The notes below the pieces were generated by a model. It was given only the letters and a program-made list of their open reading frames with translations, did not search any database and was not told the DNA's origin. From the NCBI GenBank assembly GCA_914767715.1, contig OU612070.1, forward strand, positions 5,535,501 through 5,599,500: a DNA stretch of 64,000 bases. The letters run 5' to 3'. This DNA is from Membranipora membranacea (lineage: Eukaryota; Bryozoa; Gymnolaemata; Cheilostomatida; Membraniporidae). Of this stretch, positions 37,203 through 48,003 are shown one piece after another (the stretch's first letter is position 1; each line of letters opens with the position of its first letter). A program made the position numbers and the translations under genes.

Positions 37203-38374
37203 TGCTGTCCATGCATGTAAAATATTCTTAGAGCAAGTCTGAAAGAGTAAAAGCGAACCATTTTACTGAATTTCAATAATTCAATGTAATTACATGATAC
37301 TGAGACTGCATTTTGCATGATGTCCTCCTTTCGGCCAACCGTATAAAAAAGACAGCTGGAGCCATTTGTGTTCAAACAAATATCGGCATTATTTCTTACC
37401 CTCACTCTGCCTGGCCAACATGAAGCACCATTTTGTCGCAGGCGTAGTGTGAGCCTTTGAGGATGAATCGTTAGATCATTGAGTTTTGATGTACACTCTC
37501 AGAGTTCATATCAGATTACTGTTTCATGTATAAATGTAAATAGTTTACTGCTGAACTATTCTGGTGCCGATGCCTCAGGCAACTGGAACTTGTTACTCCA
37601 ATTTGTAACTTATCAATAAGAAAAACACCACTGTTTCTTATACCGAACAGCATAAATAGGTCATTAAAATAGAAACAGGATAAAATGCTAGTCCTCTGTT
37701 GGCCAGCTCAATTATTGTTTTAGGGCAGCCTTCACATTTAGATGGTGATTAAATTTGGAAAAAATGAAGATAAAGCGGAGGTGTTTAACAATTAATCAGA
37801 TGAAGACTATGACAACCATGACTGTGCAATATGATAGACTCAGGAGTCATGACCTTGAATGTGTCCAACGCGACAGAATGATGCAACAAATGATTTTCTT
37901 TTGATTAAAAGCAAATAGCAAATTGATAACAATATACTGGGTTTATTGCAGTAGACTTGAGTCAATACCTCGACTGTTTACAGGAGTCTACTTATTTTGA
38001 GCTGTGAAAAAAATCCACCTGTAGGCCTCACGCATGACAAGGGCCTACCTGCCTCATCTTTGTCTAAATGTACAACATGTTAAATACCCCACAGGAAGAC
38101 GGAAGTCAGCAAACAGAAAGAACCATGGGCTGCTTGTTCTCAAAAAGTCTTGCTTAGACCAACAGTATCTGATACACATGTACATTTTGTTAACAATTCC
38201 AACCATTAGCCAAGCAGCTCCGGGCTGGTACCAGAATTCTGATCCTGAGAAATGTCAACAGCTTGTACTCTGAATAATATGCCATTATATTTTACGTGGA
38301 ACATTACAGAGACAAACTAGAAGCTGCACAGATGTCAGCCTTTGTAGTCCAGATGTTGAGGCTCCATGGTTGCA

Positions 38375-38931
38375 TTATGTATCATAGATGACATTTTTGC
38401 AGGCTGATTTTATGAGAGAATTTCTTAGATCTACATCTTCCTGGTTTAAACCACTCAATACCTCTTCGTAGTCGGCCAGGAAAATGGATACATCACTTGT
38501 ACCATTTACTTGGATACGACTGGTGGTGTTGTAGAAATTGATAACATAGAGCATTTCATTTTCTTGATTTACAGCTTTTGTGGTTGAATGAACTATACCA
38601 GACCAGTACTGTCCTCATTGTCTTTGAATGCTTGAATTGAGCTTTTTTTATCCAATTTTGAGTGTAACTGGGTTTTCAGAAATTCAAACATTGATGGGCA
38701 GCATGTTATTATTACCTGTGGGATTGATGGTGTTCCTTTGACCTCTATGATAGGTTCAGATCTTGCAGTTTGGTCGATCTTTTTCTGCAACGCATGTATC
38801 CTCTTAAGGTCATAACTGAGGCATTTGATCTTTTTACTTTGCCGTTTAAGTCTGGCATCATCGGCGCTTGAGCTAATCGATGATCCGACACTATCAGTGA
38901 TCCTAGTCCGTTTGCGCTTTGTTTTTGGCAT
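38375..38931 (-). pseudogene. Frameshifted ORF, basic N-terminus plus conserved-looking C-terminal segment
   Basis: From ATG 38,931 (minus) a 112-codon frame begins MPKTKRKRTRITDS. It is rich in lysine/arginine (nuclear-localisation-like) and serine, with a coiled-coil-like KRIHALQKKIDQ stretch. It stops at 38,593. Shifting one frame near there opens about 70 further codons containing YVINFYNTTSRIQVNGTSDV and ending with TAA at 38,375. The two parts look like one broken protein. The 'YNTTSRIQVNG' segment resembles one I associate with transposon-linked ORFs in invertebrates, but I cannot name the family. It lies antisense to the tandem repeat carrying exon 8 of paralogue C, and its first codons lie inside that repeat unit. 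Confidence 0.45.
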
Positions 38932-40254
38932 TTTAATCCATGATGATCACAATAAATTCAAATAATATAATTCCATATATAATAATATATTCCAGATCAT
39001 AATTTAATGTTCCAGGGTTAATGATCTTTAACTTGTTGTAGGGACCTATCTCAGTATTGAAAACGTTTTTGTTCCTGGTACCTCTATTAGCAGTGAGGAC
39101 GGTACAGAAATCAAGGGATGTTATAATAAATCTGGTCATTTCTCACACACTGTCCAGAACTGCTGGATCTCAGGCAGCTGCTGAGGTTGGAAGGGGAATT
39201 CAATGGCATGGTATCTGTGCGTTGATCAAAAATATTAGAAAATTTGCAAACAAACAAGAAATTAAAGGTATTCGGTGTCAAATGCTTTGATGTTATGCAT
39301 GTGTGAATAACCTTGGAAACATTATGCTAAGATGGGTAGAAGTACATATAAAGCTCAATCAAAGCCAAGGTCTTAAACAGTGCCTCAGCTGCAGCCATAT
39401 GTTCAATTGATATCTAACAAGACACGCAACCGAGATAATTCACACTGTTTTTGCTTTGAGCTTTAGCATTGATATTCATAGGGGTACAGAACTGAAAAAA
39501 TGATGTGTGTTGATGTGAGAACACAACTCCTAAATCTTAAAGCTGTCCAATAGAGTTTAAGTCAAGCAAAATATTGATAAGGAAGCATTGTTTTTGGCAT
39601 TTTAATCCATGATGATCACAATAAATTCAAATAATATAATTCCATATATAATAATATATTCCAGATCATAATTTAATGTTCCAGGGATAATGATCTTTAA
39701 CTTGTTGTAGGGACCTATCTCAGTATTGAAAACGTTTTTGTTCCTGGTACCTCTATTAGCAGTGAGGACGGTACAGAAATCAAGGGATGTTATAATAAAT
39801 CTGGTCATTTCTCACACACTGGCCAGAACTGCTGGATCTCAGGCAGCTGCTGAGGTTGGAAGGGGAATTCAATGGCCTGGTATCTGTGCGTTTATAAAAA
39901 ATATTAGAAAATTTGCAAACAAACAAGAAAATAAAGGTATTCAGTGTCAAATGCTTTGATGTTATGCATGTGTGAATAACCTTGGAAACATTATTCTAAG
40001 ATAGGTAGAAGTACATATAAAGCTCAATCAAAGCTAAGGTCTTAAACAGTGCCTCAGCTCCAGCCATAGGTTCAATTGATATCTATCAAGACACGCAACC
40101 GAGATAATTCACACTGTTTTTGCTTTGAGCTTTAGCATTGATATTCATAGGGGTACAGAACTGAAAAAATGATGTGTGTTGATGTGAGAACACAACTCCT
40201 ATATCTTAAAGCTGTACAATAGAGTTTAAGTCAAGCAAAGTATTGATAAGGAAG
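38921..40254. repeat. Tandem duplication of 669 bases carrying exon 8 of paralogue C
   Basis: Unit 1 is 38,921-39,589 and unit 2 is 39,590-40,254. They start with TGTTTTTGGCATTTTAATCC and differ at only a few positions, so the duplication is recent compared with the divergence of paralogue C from A and B. Each unit contains one exon 8 homologue. Confidence 0.9.
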
Positions 40255-40269
40255 CATATACAGCCAAGC

Positions 40270-40390
40270 CGATGCTGGGGGCTTGAACAATCATCCTTGA
40301 AAGCTCCCCCAGTGGGTCTCAAACTCATAACCCCCTGGGGTCTCATGGCAGTGAATAACAGTGGTTTGATAAGGCGATAGAAAAATGAAG
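40270..40390 (-). mobile_element. Degenerate tRNA-like SINE fragment
   Basis: Resembles 26,935-27,055: GAAAGCTCCCCCAGTGGG is followed by a CTCAAACTCATAACCCCCTG block on the plus strand, equivalent to a worn B box on the minus strand. Confidence 0.45.
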
Positions 40391-40727
40391 GCATCTTCAA
40401 GGAGCTTTGCCTCTTGAGCTTGAGGAACGTTTTTTGGATGATCATCCCTTAAATTACACCAACCAATTTGAAAATTCATAACTGAATGTATCTTTTTTCT
40501 TTCTTATAATGTAACATATTATAGGGGAACAAATTATGGGGCGCTTCACGCATTTGTAACCGAACGCCACTGTATATGTTGTTTGGCAGACAGGGTACTT
40601 GCCATAATATTAGATGTTGTTAAATCTGGTGCAGAGTTGACGATCAAATGAACACCATCGCCAGGAAATCGTTAGCATTTCCACAATAGACGACATAGGT
40701 TAGTGATAGGGAGGTGGGAGGAAAATT

Positions 40728-41213
40728 GACAGACTTATTTTCTTTCAAGACCGGCTGGTGACCGGATGTAGATTGAAAGAAAGAATATGTGAGTAGCTGT
40801 GAACAGTAGTTCTAAGAAAGCCTATCATTGGCTGAGAACAGTAGTTCTAAGAAAGCCTATCATTGGCTGAGAACAGTAGTTCTTAGTTTTCCTTATCAAT
40901 AAGTTGTCCTTAGTTGGTTGAGGGAGGGCAACTTTTTATTCTGTTGACCTGGATTATTTGTCATGTCTTGGGACTGATTGCCAAGACAAGGGAGGTGTTA
41001 TAAGGGCAGAAAAAAATCTTTTTTGTACCAAAAACTTTATTTTTTCTTTCTTATAATGTAACATATTATAGGGGAAAAAGATATGGGGCGCTTCACGCAT
41101 TTGTAACCGAAAGTGACGACCAACGCCACTGTATATGTTGTTTGGCAGACAGGGTACTTGCCATAGTATTAGATGTTGTTAAATCTGGTGCAGAATTGAC
41201 GAACAAATGAACA
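40728..41213. repeat. 3' repeat block (A2/B1) of the Ngaro-like element
   Basis: TTTCTTTCAAGACCGGCTGG through AACGCCACTGTATATGTTGT is repeated at 44,228-44,641. The portion CACTGTATATGTTGTTTGGC to AAATGAACACC at 41,132-41,213 is repeated at 40,560-40,655. Two tandem copies of GAACAGTAGTTCTAAGAAAG plus CCTATCATTGGCT are internal. Confidence 0.85.
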
Positions 41214-41277
41214 CCAAATTGTATTGAGAGAGGCACTCCTAGCAAGCTCAGAACAATTGTTTCGCCAAAACTGCACC

Positions 41278-42165
41278 CTAGTTTATCCAGATATATTTCT
41301 CGAAGGCATGGGATGACCACCTGCCAAAAGATATTATTCTTGAGTCGGACCAGCCCTGAATGCTAGCCCAGGTAGCGCCACCTCGTCTCAGTGAGTGAGG
41401 AGTGACCCAACCCTCTATTTTTGAATCCTTTAGGACATCACTGAACTCTTTTCTGAACTCTGCAGATGTCACTTCAAACAAAGGGCTGCTTCTGGAGGGT
41501 TTCAAGTGTTTTAAATACCTCTTAACGAGGCGAACTGGGCATGTCTTTCCCCCTACTGCTATAATCATAATGCTTGCTGACTCTGCAGAATTCTTGAAAG
41601 AATTAATGTGCACTTCCATGGCACCCTTGCTAAAACACACATTGCCAACAGACATATCATCCCCTGCTGAGGATATACAATACTCGCTAGGGCGTAAGAA
41701 TCCATAAAAAGCACAAGATACCATGGCAGAAAAGCGCCTCCCATCTATACTCCCCAAGACCTGCTCTGCCTTAGTGATCAGAGTGTGTAGTTGGTCAAGA
41801 GATATCGCCTGTGTTTTCTTTTGAGTTCTACCCTGTGAGTTTTGTATACCCCTCAATATTAACTTTAGTTTATGAGTAGCAAAGGTAACCTCACTGTTCT
41901 TTTCTACGCAAAAGAATTTTACTGCTGACACATGTGACAGGATTGCACTGTGCTCCCCTCCCTCCTGTGCCGGGCCTGTGACCCTCAACTCCACCGACGA
42001 AGTAGAGAATTTTTTGAGCTTGTGCTCAGAACAGAACACCCTGTATTGGTTGTTTAATCGATCGTAAGACTTCTTTGAGCCCTCGGACAAAGACTTGTCT
42101 AAGAAGCCCCTCGCCTTAGCTCTCAGACCTGAAATAAATAGTGCAGGGAATCTTTTATGTATCAT
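41278..42165 (-). CDS. Tyrosine recombinase of the Ngaro-like element (295 aa, open)
   Basis: A phage-integrase-like tyrosine recombinase that would join the circular DNA intermediate to its target. An N-terminal SAM-like/core-binding region (residues about 10-100: GFLDKSLSEGSKKSYDRLNN) precedes the catalytic domain. Box I arginine is in YGFLRPSEY (about 155-163), the His-Arg box is TPHSLRRGGAT (about 258-268), and the nucleophilic Tyr is near the end in FEKYI. All four catalytic residues (R, H, R, Y) appear present and there is no internal stop, so this is the best-preserved part of the element. The start Met at 42,165 is the first available; the true start may be fused or overlapping upstream. 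Confidence 0.85.
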   Translation of the reverse strand: MIHKRFPALFISGLRAKARGFLDKSLSEGSKKSYDRLNNQYRVFCSEHKLKKFSTSSVELRVTGPAQEGGEHSAILSHVSAVKFFCVEKNSEVTFATHKLKLILRGIQNSQGRTQKKTQAISLDQLHTLITKAEQVLGSIDGRRFSAMVSCAFYGFLRPSEYCISSAGDDMSVGNVCFSKGAMEVHINSFKNSAESASIMIIAVGGKTCPVRLVKRYLKHLKPSRSSPLFEVTSAEFRKEFSDVLKDSKIEGWVTPHSLRRGGATWASIQGWSDSRIISFGRWSSHAFEKYIWIN

Positions 42166-42417
42166 GAGTACGTACTTATATTTCTAAAATAAGCATTGCA
42201 CAACAATCATTAATGTCATGTGTTTGCTTTCACCTTCTTACCCCAGCGCTTCACGTCCTGAAGCTCAAAGGTCAATTTTGTGCTGATTAGAAAGAAAAGA
42301 AAGAAAAATATATATTATTATTTGTCACCTTACGACCAGTATATATCTTTTACCCTACTTGGACACAGGTGTACCGGTAAGCTAGTTGGACAGGCAGCCA
42401 TGGTGGGAAAACGGAGT

Positions 42418-43188
42418 TTAAATTCTTAAATTCTTTAAAAAGAGGTGTAGTAGCTTTCTCACAACAGCATCTTTACAATACAAATGTTCTAGAATAGAGA
42501 CTAGGGCCCCATTATCTGTCCTGACCTCAACCACTGAATTTGCAACTTTTTCCTGCCACATGTGCACTGCTACGAATATGGGGAACAGCTCTAGAACTGT
42601 GATGTTTAAGTTTGTCCAAAGTTCATCTTGCCACATCCCATGGAACCAGGTGTTTCCCCAAAAACCTCCATATCCTATTGATCCTGAAGCATCAGTGACC
42701 AGAGTGAAGTCTACAGCCCCTGCCACAAGATATTGGAACTGTTTACCGGGTGCTAAATAAGACAGAAAATCTCTCCATACAACCAAATCAGATCTGGTCT
42801 CACAAGATATATGCCGCATGTGATTTTGATCAGTTGACATTATACCCTTTAGACTGCCATACACACTACTGAGGTATGCACGGCCTGCTACTACAATCTG
42901 GGAAAGTTGGCAGAGTTTACCTAGTAGTCTTTGCCAATATTTTACTCGCTGACGATCTTTAGATAGAAATGTATTGATGTGATTTAGGGCATCTGCTACC
43001 TTGGCTTGAGGAATAAATAGACTCCCCTGTGCACAATCTATCCCTATCCCTAGAAAGACAATTGTTATTGTAGCTTCTTCTGTTTTGTGAGCAGAAATAG
43101 GTACCTCTACATCCCTGCACACCCCTAAGATCCTATGGAGCACATAATTACAAGCATCCGCCCTAGAGGCAACAATGAGAAAAATCAT
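42418..43188 (-). pseudogene. Reverse transcriptase C-terminus plus RNase H of the Ngaro-like element
   Basis: 256 open codons. The RT palm/thumb part has VPISAHKTEEA and TIVFLGIGID; the RNase H domain has the first acid in FTLVTDASGSIGYGG (about residue 168), then NITVLELFP and VEVRTDNGALV. The catalytic YLDDF lies just upstream: its codons are read as TAT CTA GAT GAT TTT, then an extra T in the T-run shifts the frame before LIVASRADAC. The C-terminus ends at TAA near 42,418. The frame is broken, so no whole RT can be produced. Confidence 0.8.
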
Positions 43189-43196
43189 CTAGATAG

Positions 43197-43790
43197 TTTA
43201 AAATGCGACATTCGTGATTTTGTATAGTGATGAAGAGCCATCGGAGCATATCACTTATCCTTAGGAAAATCTTGCAGTGCTCCCTGCCCCCATAGGTAAT
43301 CTAGTATCAATGTAGTATTGGCCATTCTGATTTGGTGATTGGAACCATTCGATATGCATCTGATATATCAAGTTTAGCAAAATAGGCCTGGTCTGGTTCG
43401 TTGAGTGATAAAACATGTGTTACTACATCTCTTATGTTTCAATATTTAACCTCACGGTTATGCTTTGAAATATGATCATTTACTGATGTTCCGTGTGGAG
43501 CTGGTAGATCAAATATCATGCGCCATTTTTCAGAGTTAGCTTTTGGAATGACATAGATTGGAGAAATCATCATGTCCTGAATGGGAAGGTTTTCAAAAGG
43601 TCCATTGATGCGGCCAAAGTCTACTTCGGCGTGAAATTTTTTCATGAGATGTTCTTGGTTCCTGCATTTTTATTTAACTGTTGCCACTACTTGAGGACTG
43701 TGGCAAAGGCCAAGTTTAAACCCATTTCTGAAACCATTGGCGATGTACTCCAAGTCAGGAAAGGCCTCGATCATCCCCAGTAATCTTTTT
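43197..43790 (-). pseudogene. Reverse transcriptase N-terminal part, broken
   Basis: 43,645-43,439 encodes the fingers region, with ISPIYVIPKANSEKWRMIFD and LPAPHGTSVNDHIS. Upstream, about 43,790-43,650, KNGFKLGLCHSPQ is readable but interrupted by stops. Downstream, 43,440-43,190 reaches the YLDD motif only with further frame changes. Confidence 0.7.
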
Positions 43791-43847
43791 ACACAAGAAA
43801 AGAAACTCGTCAACATGTCGGTAATCAGCAGGGTAACAAAATTTCAT

Positions 43848-43965
43848 CTATTTGTGTGATTTACAATCTTTCGCAGAATGACTACCCCTACACTGTTTAC
43901 ACTTGTGCTTATAACAACAATTTGTTCTGTTACACCCAAACACTTGGTACGCAGATAGCCTAACT
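43848..43965 (-). pseudogene. Gag C-terminal zinc-knuckle remnant
   Basis: The frame ending at TAG 43,848 reads NCCYKHKCKQCRGSHSAKDC, a Cys/His cluster like the nucleic-acid-binding motif at the end of DIRS/Ngaro Gag. The rest of gag toward 44,220 is not traceable. Confidence 0.6.
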
Positions 43966-44227
43966 CCATGGGAATCTCCTAGAACACATCCCTTCATAAA
44001 CGATGATGATGCCTACAATAGAAATTTTACCCATGACATACGGATATGTAATCCTTCTAATGATAGCCCTATGTTTTAGTAATCAAGTTGATTAGTGGGA
44101 TCATACAGGTAGGAGATGGCAAGTACCCTTTTTCAGCAGATACGTGCTTCCTATCAGTTTCTTTTTATTTTTTATGTGCTTTCTTAGTCCAGAGTCGACG
44201 GTGACCAGGCCCCAACTTGCAATTGGC

Positions 44228-44641
44228 AGACTTTTTTTCTTTCAAGACCGGCGTGGTGACCGGATGTAGATTGAAAGAAAGAGTATGTGAGTAGCTGTGA
44301 ACAGTAGTTCTAAGAAAGCCTATCATTGGCTGAGAACAGTAGTTCTAAGAAAGCCTATCATTGGCTGAGAACAGTAGTTCTAAGTTTTCCTTACCAATAA
44401 GTTGTCCTTAGTTGGTTGAGGGAGGGCAACTTTTTATTCAGTTGACCTGGATTATTTGTCATGTCTTGGGACTGATTGCCAAGACAAGGGAGGTGTTATA
44501 AGGGCAGAAAAAAATTTTTTTTATACCAAAAACTTTATTTTTTCTTTCTTATAATGTAACATTTATAGGGGAAAAAGATATGGGGCGCTTCACGCATTTG
44601 TAACCGAAAGTGACGATCAACGCCACTGTATATGTTGTTTG
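44228..44641. repeat. 5' repeat A1 of the Ngaro-like element
   Basis: Direct repeat of 40,728-41,155 with few differences (for example a G inserted in GACCGGCGTGGTGACC). It marks the 5' (right-hand) end of the minus-strand element. Confidence 0.85.
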
Positions 44642-45869
44642 ACCCAAAACCCATATCATATCATATCAGATCAGGTCAACAGCAAAGCATTCTTAATTTG
44701 GCCCACTGCCAAAGGCTGCAAAGTAAATAGGAAATGTTTTTGTTTCTCCATACTGATAAGGCAGGCCAGAGATTATGGTTCGCATTTTCATGAGAGCAGA
44801 GGTATAACTTAATTGCTATTTTGAATTCCGATTCCAGGCTGTTGCGTCTTTAAATGTAGTCAAGCCACTTGGGCACCTTCTCCAAGCTCATCTGAATGAG
44901 ATCAGATCAGTAGCTCCCATCGTCCGCAATAGCCACAAATACTCACTGAAGGTACGATGACAAAATGTGGTGAAAAACCTCAAAACTATTTATATATTTG
45001 TGTCTAACAGTTTTTGGGCAAAAATCTTGAGTCAATCTGCTTCATATATGGCCTGTAGTACTCTGCAGTCAGTTTGTTTCATTCAATGTCAATGAATGGA
45101 ACCTGTATTTCATGCATGGAGCCGGTCAAGAAAATCAATGCATATGTTACCGTGTAATTACAAATGCAATGAGTGAACATTCTACTCATTGTTACCAGGT
45201 ACTGGCATTATTTGCTGCTCTCTTCACCTCCGGGATGTTTCTTATGAATATGATTCTGATTCTGATTTCAGATTGTGCTTATTTGATTTTACACAAGGTA
45301 CTCGGAATGAGTGAGAGGTTGCCTCGACGGGCACTATTGCCATTAGCGCTATATTCCCCTGTATGTTTATCAGGCGAATATATTATCAATAGTAAACTAA
45401 ATCTTCAACAAATCATGTTTGGATCATTTACTTCGTAGTGATATGATGAGACTTTTGCACCTTTCGCAATTTCTCACCACAAATTTGGAGAAAATTGACA
45501 CTAGGTTCAGCTAACATCCCTCTCACTGTCCAACCAATGGTTTGATTTGAGGTGCACCTAAAAGCACACTAGGTGTGAAACTCCAGGATAAAGAGCATGA
45601 ATTAAGCCGTGTTGAGGTGTATGTGTAAACTGCAATAAAATGTGAAGCTGCTTTTACACTAGGCGATAATCGTACCGAGTTGCCTTCTCGTGCAAAAATA
45701 AGTCAGTGTGAACACATTGGGCGAGTGTGCCGAGGGCTGAAATGGCTCGGGCAATGCTGGTTACAGAGGATAAGCGGATTGTTACTGGCCAATGAGAATC
45801 TTTCAATCTAGCTACTCAACTAATGAAACTTCTCTGTATCACATGAACTTTTGGGTTTTGCACTTTTGC

Positions 45870-47341
45870 AATCAAGAATGACTGCTTACAACATAGATAG
45901 GTTTATAGAGAAGCTGCAGGTAGCCCTGAAATTTATAACAGTGCACATCCTAACTACTATTCCAAAAGGCAGTAGAAGCTTGCTGAATTGGAGCTATTTT
46001 CAAGATGACAGGTTAGAGAATGAGAAACTTTTACTCCGAGTCCTTGGAGAACCATGATGCAAATACTTTATAACAATATACTTTTTTTAGAATTTTTGTT
46101 GATAGCTGCTGATGCCAACTAGCCAGTGCCTAGGGCAAGTCCATTTCCCTGTTGTTGAATGATAAAAAGGCCTGTACAGTATGAACAAAGAGTACTCCCC
46201 TTGGTATGAACAATGAAATAATAAAACAATAAAAATAATAATATTTCTTCAGAACTGTTTTTGTGTTACTGTTATCAAGAAGTAACTGTTAGTCCTTGCA
46301 GTTATGTCCGATGTTATTATTGTCTTCTAGGTAGACAGGCTAATACTAAATACAGTTCGATCAGGACACAGTATGTAAAAGCAAAAAGAAGATCGAAGCA
46401 GAGGAAAAATCTGGGGCAGGTTCGAAGAATGTAAAAATAAGGACATTTATTACGATGCTAGTATGTTCCTTAGGGATCATGTTGAGGTTGCCTCCCAAGC
46501 TGACTTAATTCGTTGATCACCTCTATCAGATGGAACTAATGACCAGTCAGCTGAGGTAGGAATACACCCAATGTACTTTTGCAGTAGGCCTGCTTTTCTT
46601 CTCATCTCAACTACAGAAGAACAAAAAGCCTAAAAAGCTGCAACATATGCAGTACCGATAGACACATTACCCTTCTACATTTAAAAGAGTAAGCAAGACC
46701 TGTAATTTCTACATTAATCGATCAAGACTAGCCAGGGCAGGTTCAGTGTGCGCATACACAGTGTCTGTTCTAACTTAATTGAGATTATTTCTTCCAAAAA
46801 TTAATCGTGATACTACATGTATATGACTCAGTTGAATCACCATTGTGTTTCATAGGAAGAGGCCAGTCCAGCACTGGACGATGACTTGCTATCGGAAGTT
46901 TCCACCAATCCACACCATACCACACCACACACCACTACCACACCCCACCCGGTTTCGGTCTCAGCAACATCCAGACCAGGGAAAAGGAAATCAAGTGAGG
47001 ATGTTTACTCTAGTATCCTAGAGCAAGCCTGCGGGCAACTTAAACAGCTAGGTGAAAACATGATTCAACAGAAGAAGCCATCATAACCAGCTGAGCAGGA
47101 TGACTGCCACATTTATGCGATGCATATTGCTGAAAATCTGCGTCAAATCAAAGACCCCCGAAACAGGGCATTATTTAAACTGAAAATTGAGGAAGTGTTA
47201 TTTCAATCTCAATTTTGTCCCGCTCAGCAACCTAACACCCCTCCCTTCATGACACCATCACAATCTTATCAGCGGCCACCGCCAGCTGCTACTTCAAGGT
47301 TCCTACCCCCTTTATACCATGATATGGACATTGGTTATTAA
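45870..47341 (+). pseudogene. MADF-BESS (Myb/SANT-like) accessory protein of the Harbinger element
   Basis: The first exon, about 45,885-46,060, reads RFIEKLQ and then, one frame on, SPEIYNSAHPNYYSKRQ, the signature of a MADF DNA-binding domain, interrupted by TAG and TGA. The last exon, 46,856-47,341 (CATAG acceptor), is proline- and threonine-rich, has a basic RPGKRKSSED stretch, and ends with a BESS-like segment (NRALFKLKIEEVLFQSQF) used for protein-protein contact. A TAA at 47,084 interrupts it. In active Harbinger elements this partner brings the nuclease to the DNA and nucleus. Confidence 0.7.
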
Positions 47342-48003
47342 ATACTAAGCGTTTTGTTCTGATATTATTTTCAACGACCTAAATGTTAACTTGTTATTAA
47401 GACACTAAAGTTCTGTATAGGATGGCATGTTATGTTCACTAAAGTCATTGATTTTCATTGTTTTATTATCTTTCGATACACAAGACTTTTATTATCATTG
47501 AAATAAAAACGAACAAAAGAGACAGACGAACCAATACATGTACACATAAGGGTAGAGCATTGTAAAATAGAACAAAAAATTCGCTAGGTAGCCTAGCTGT
47601 ATATTTTTTATGCACAACATGTATATTTACAACGACAATCGCAAAAAAATTCTAGCCAGAACAGGCTCCTCTTCTCAGTTGATAATACTCGTCACTACTT
47701 ATGATACAATAACTAGCATACTTTATTTAAATTTGTGTGCTAATCATAGAAGACAATTATTCACTTGCCAACTTTTAAGAAAGATAAAACTTTTTGTTAT
47801 CAAAAATAAGAAAAGCAAGGCATACTGTTGACAATACAAAAATGACGAATTAATTATTGATGGTATCCTACATCCTCATTGGCAGGTGGTGAGAGACACA
47901 TTGTCTAAGCAGGAAGTCTGGTCTAAGCAGGGAGAGTGGGGTATAGTTAGTTATGTTTTTATGCAGAAAGTGTGGACAACCCCTGGAATAAAACAAGCTA
48001 CAA

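Larger units (their letters stand above)
29467..38310. repeat. Segmental duplication, copy 2
   Basis: Partner of 1-9215. The first matching bases in the window are CCACATCAACAAGGAGGCAT, corresponding to the start of the window. Exon 1 (29,269) lies just outside the comparable part because copy 1 is cut by the window edge. The downstream flank matches to about 38,310, with a copy-2-only segment at about 37,931-38,057. Confidence 0.95.
40493..44641 (-). mobile_element. DIRS/Ngaro-type tyrosine-recombinase retrotransposon
   Basis: Minus-strand order: 5' repeat A1 (44,641-44,228), gag remnant with zinc knuckle (about 43,965-43,848), reverse transcriptase (about 43,790-43,190), RNase H (to 42,418), tyrosine recombinase (42,165-41,278), then a 3' block in which B1 (about 41,213-41,155), A2 (41,155-40,728) and B2 (about 40,655-40,583, plus part of A to 40,493) occur. 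A1 repeats A2 and B1 repeats B2, which is the split-direct-repeat arrangement of Ngaro/PAT elements. A and A2 include a roughly 35-base repeat (AACAGTAGTTCTAAGAAAGC). Gag and RT contain stops and frameshifts, so this copy is inactive. It lies in the intron between exons 8 and 9 of paralogue C. Confidence 0.85.
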
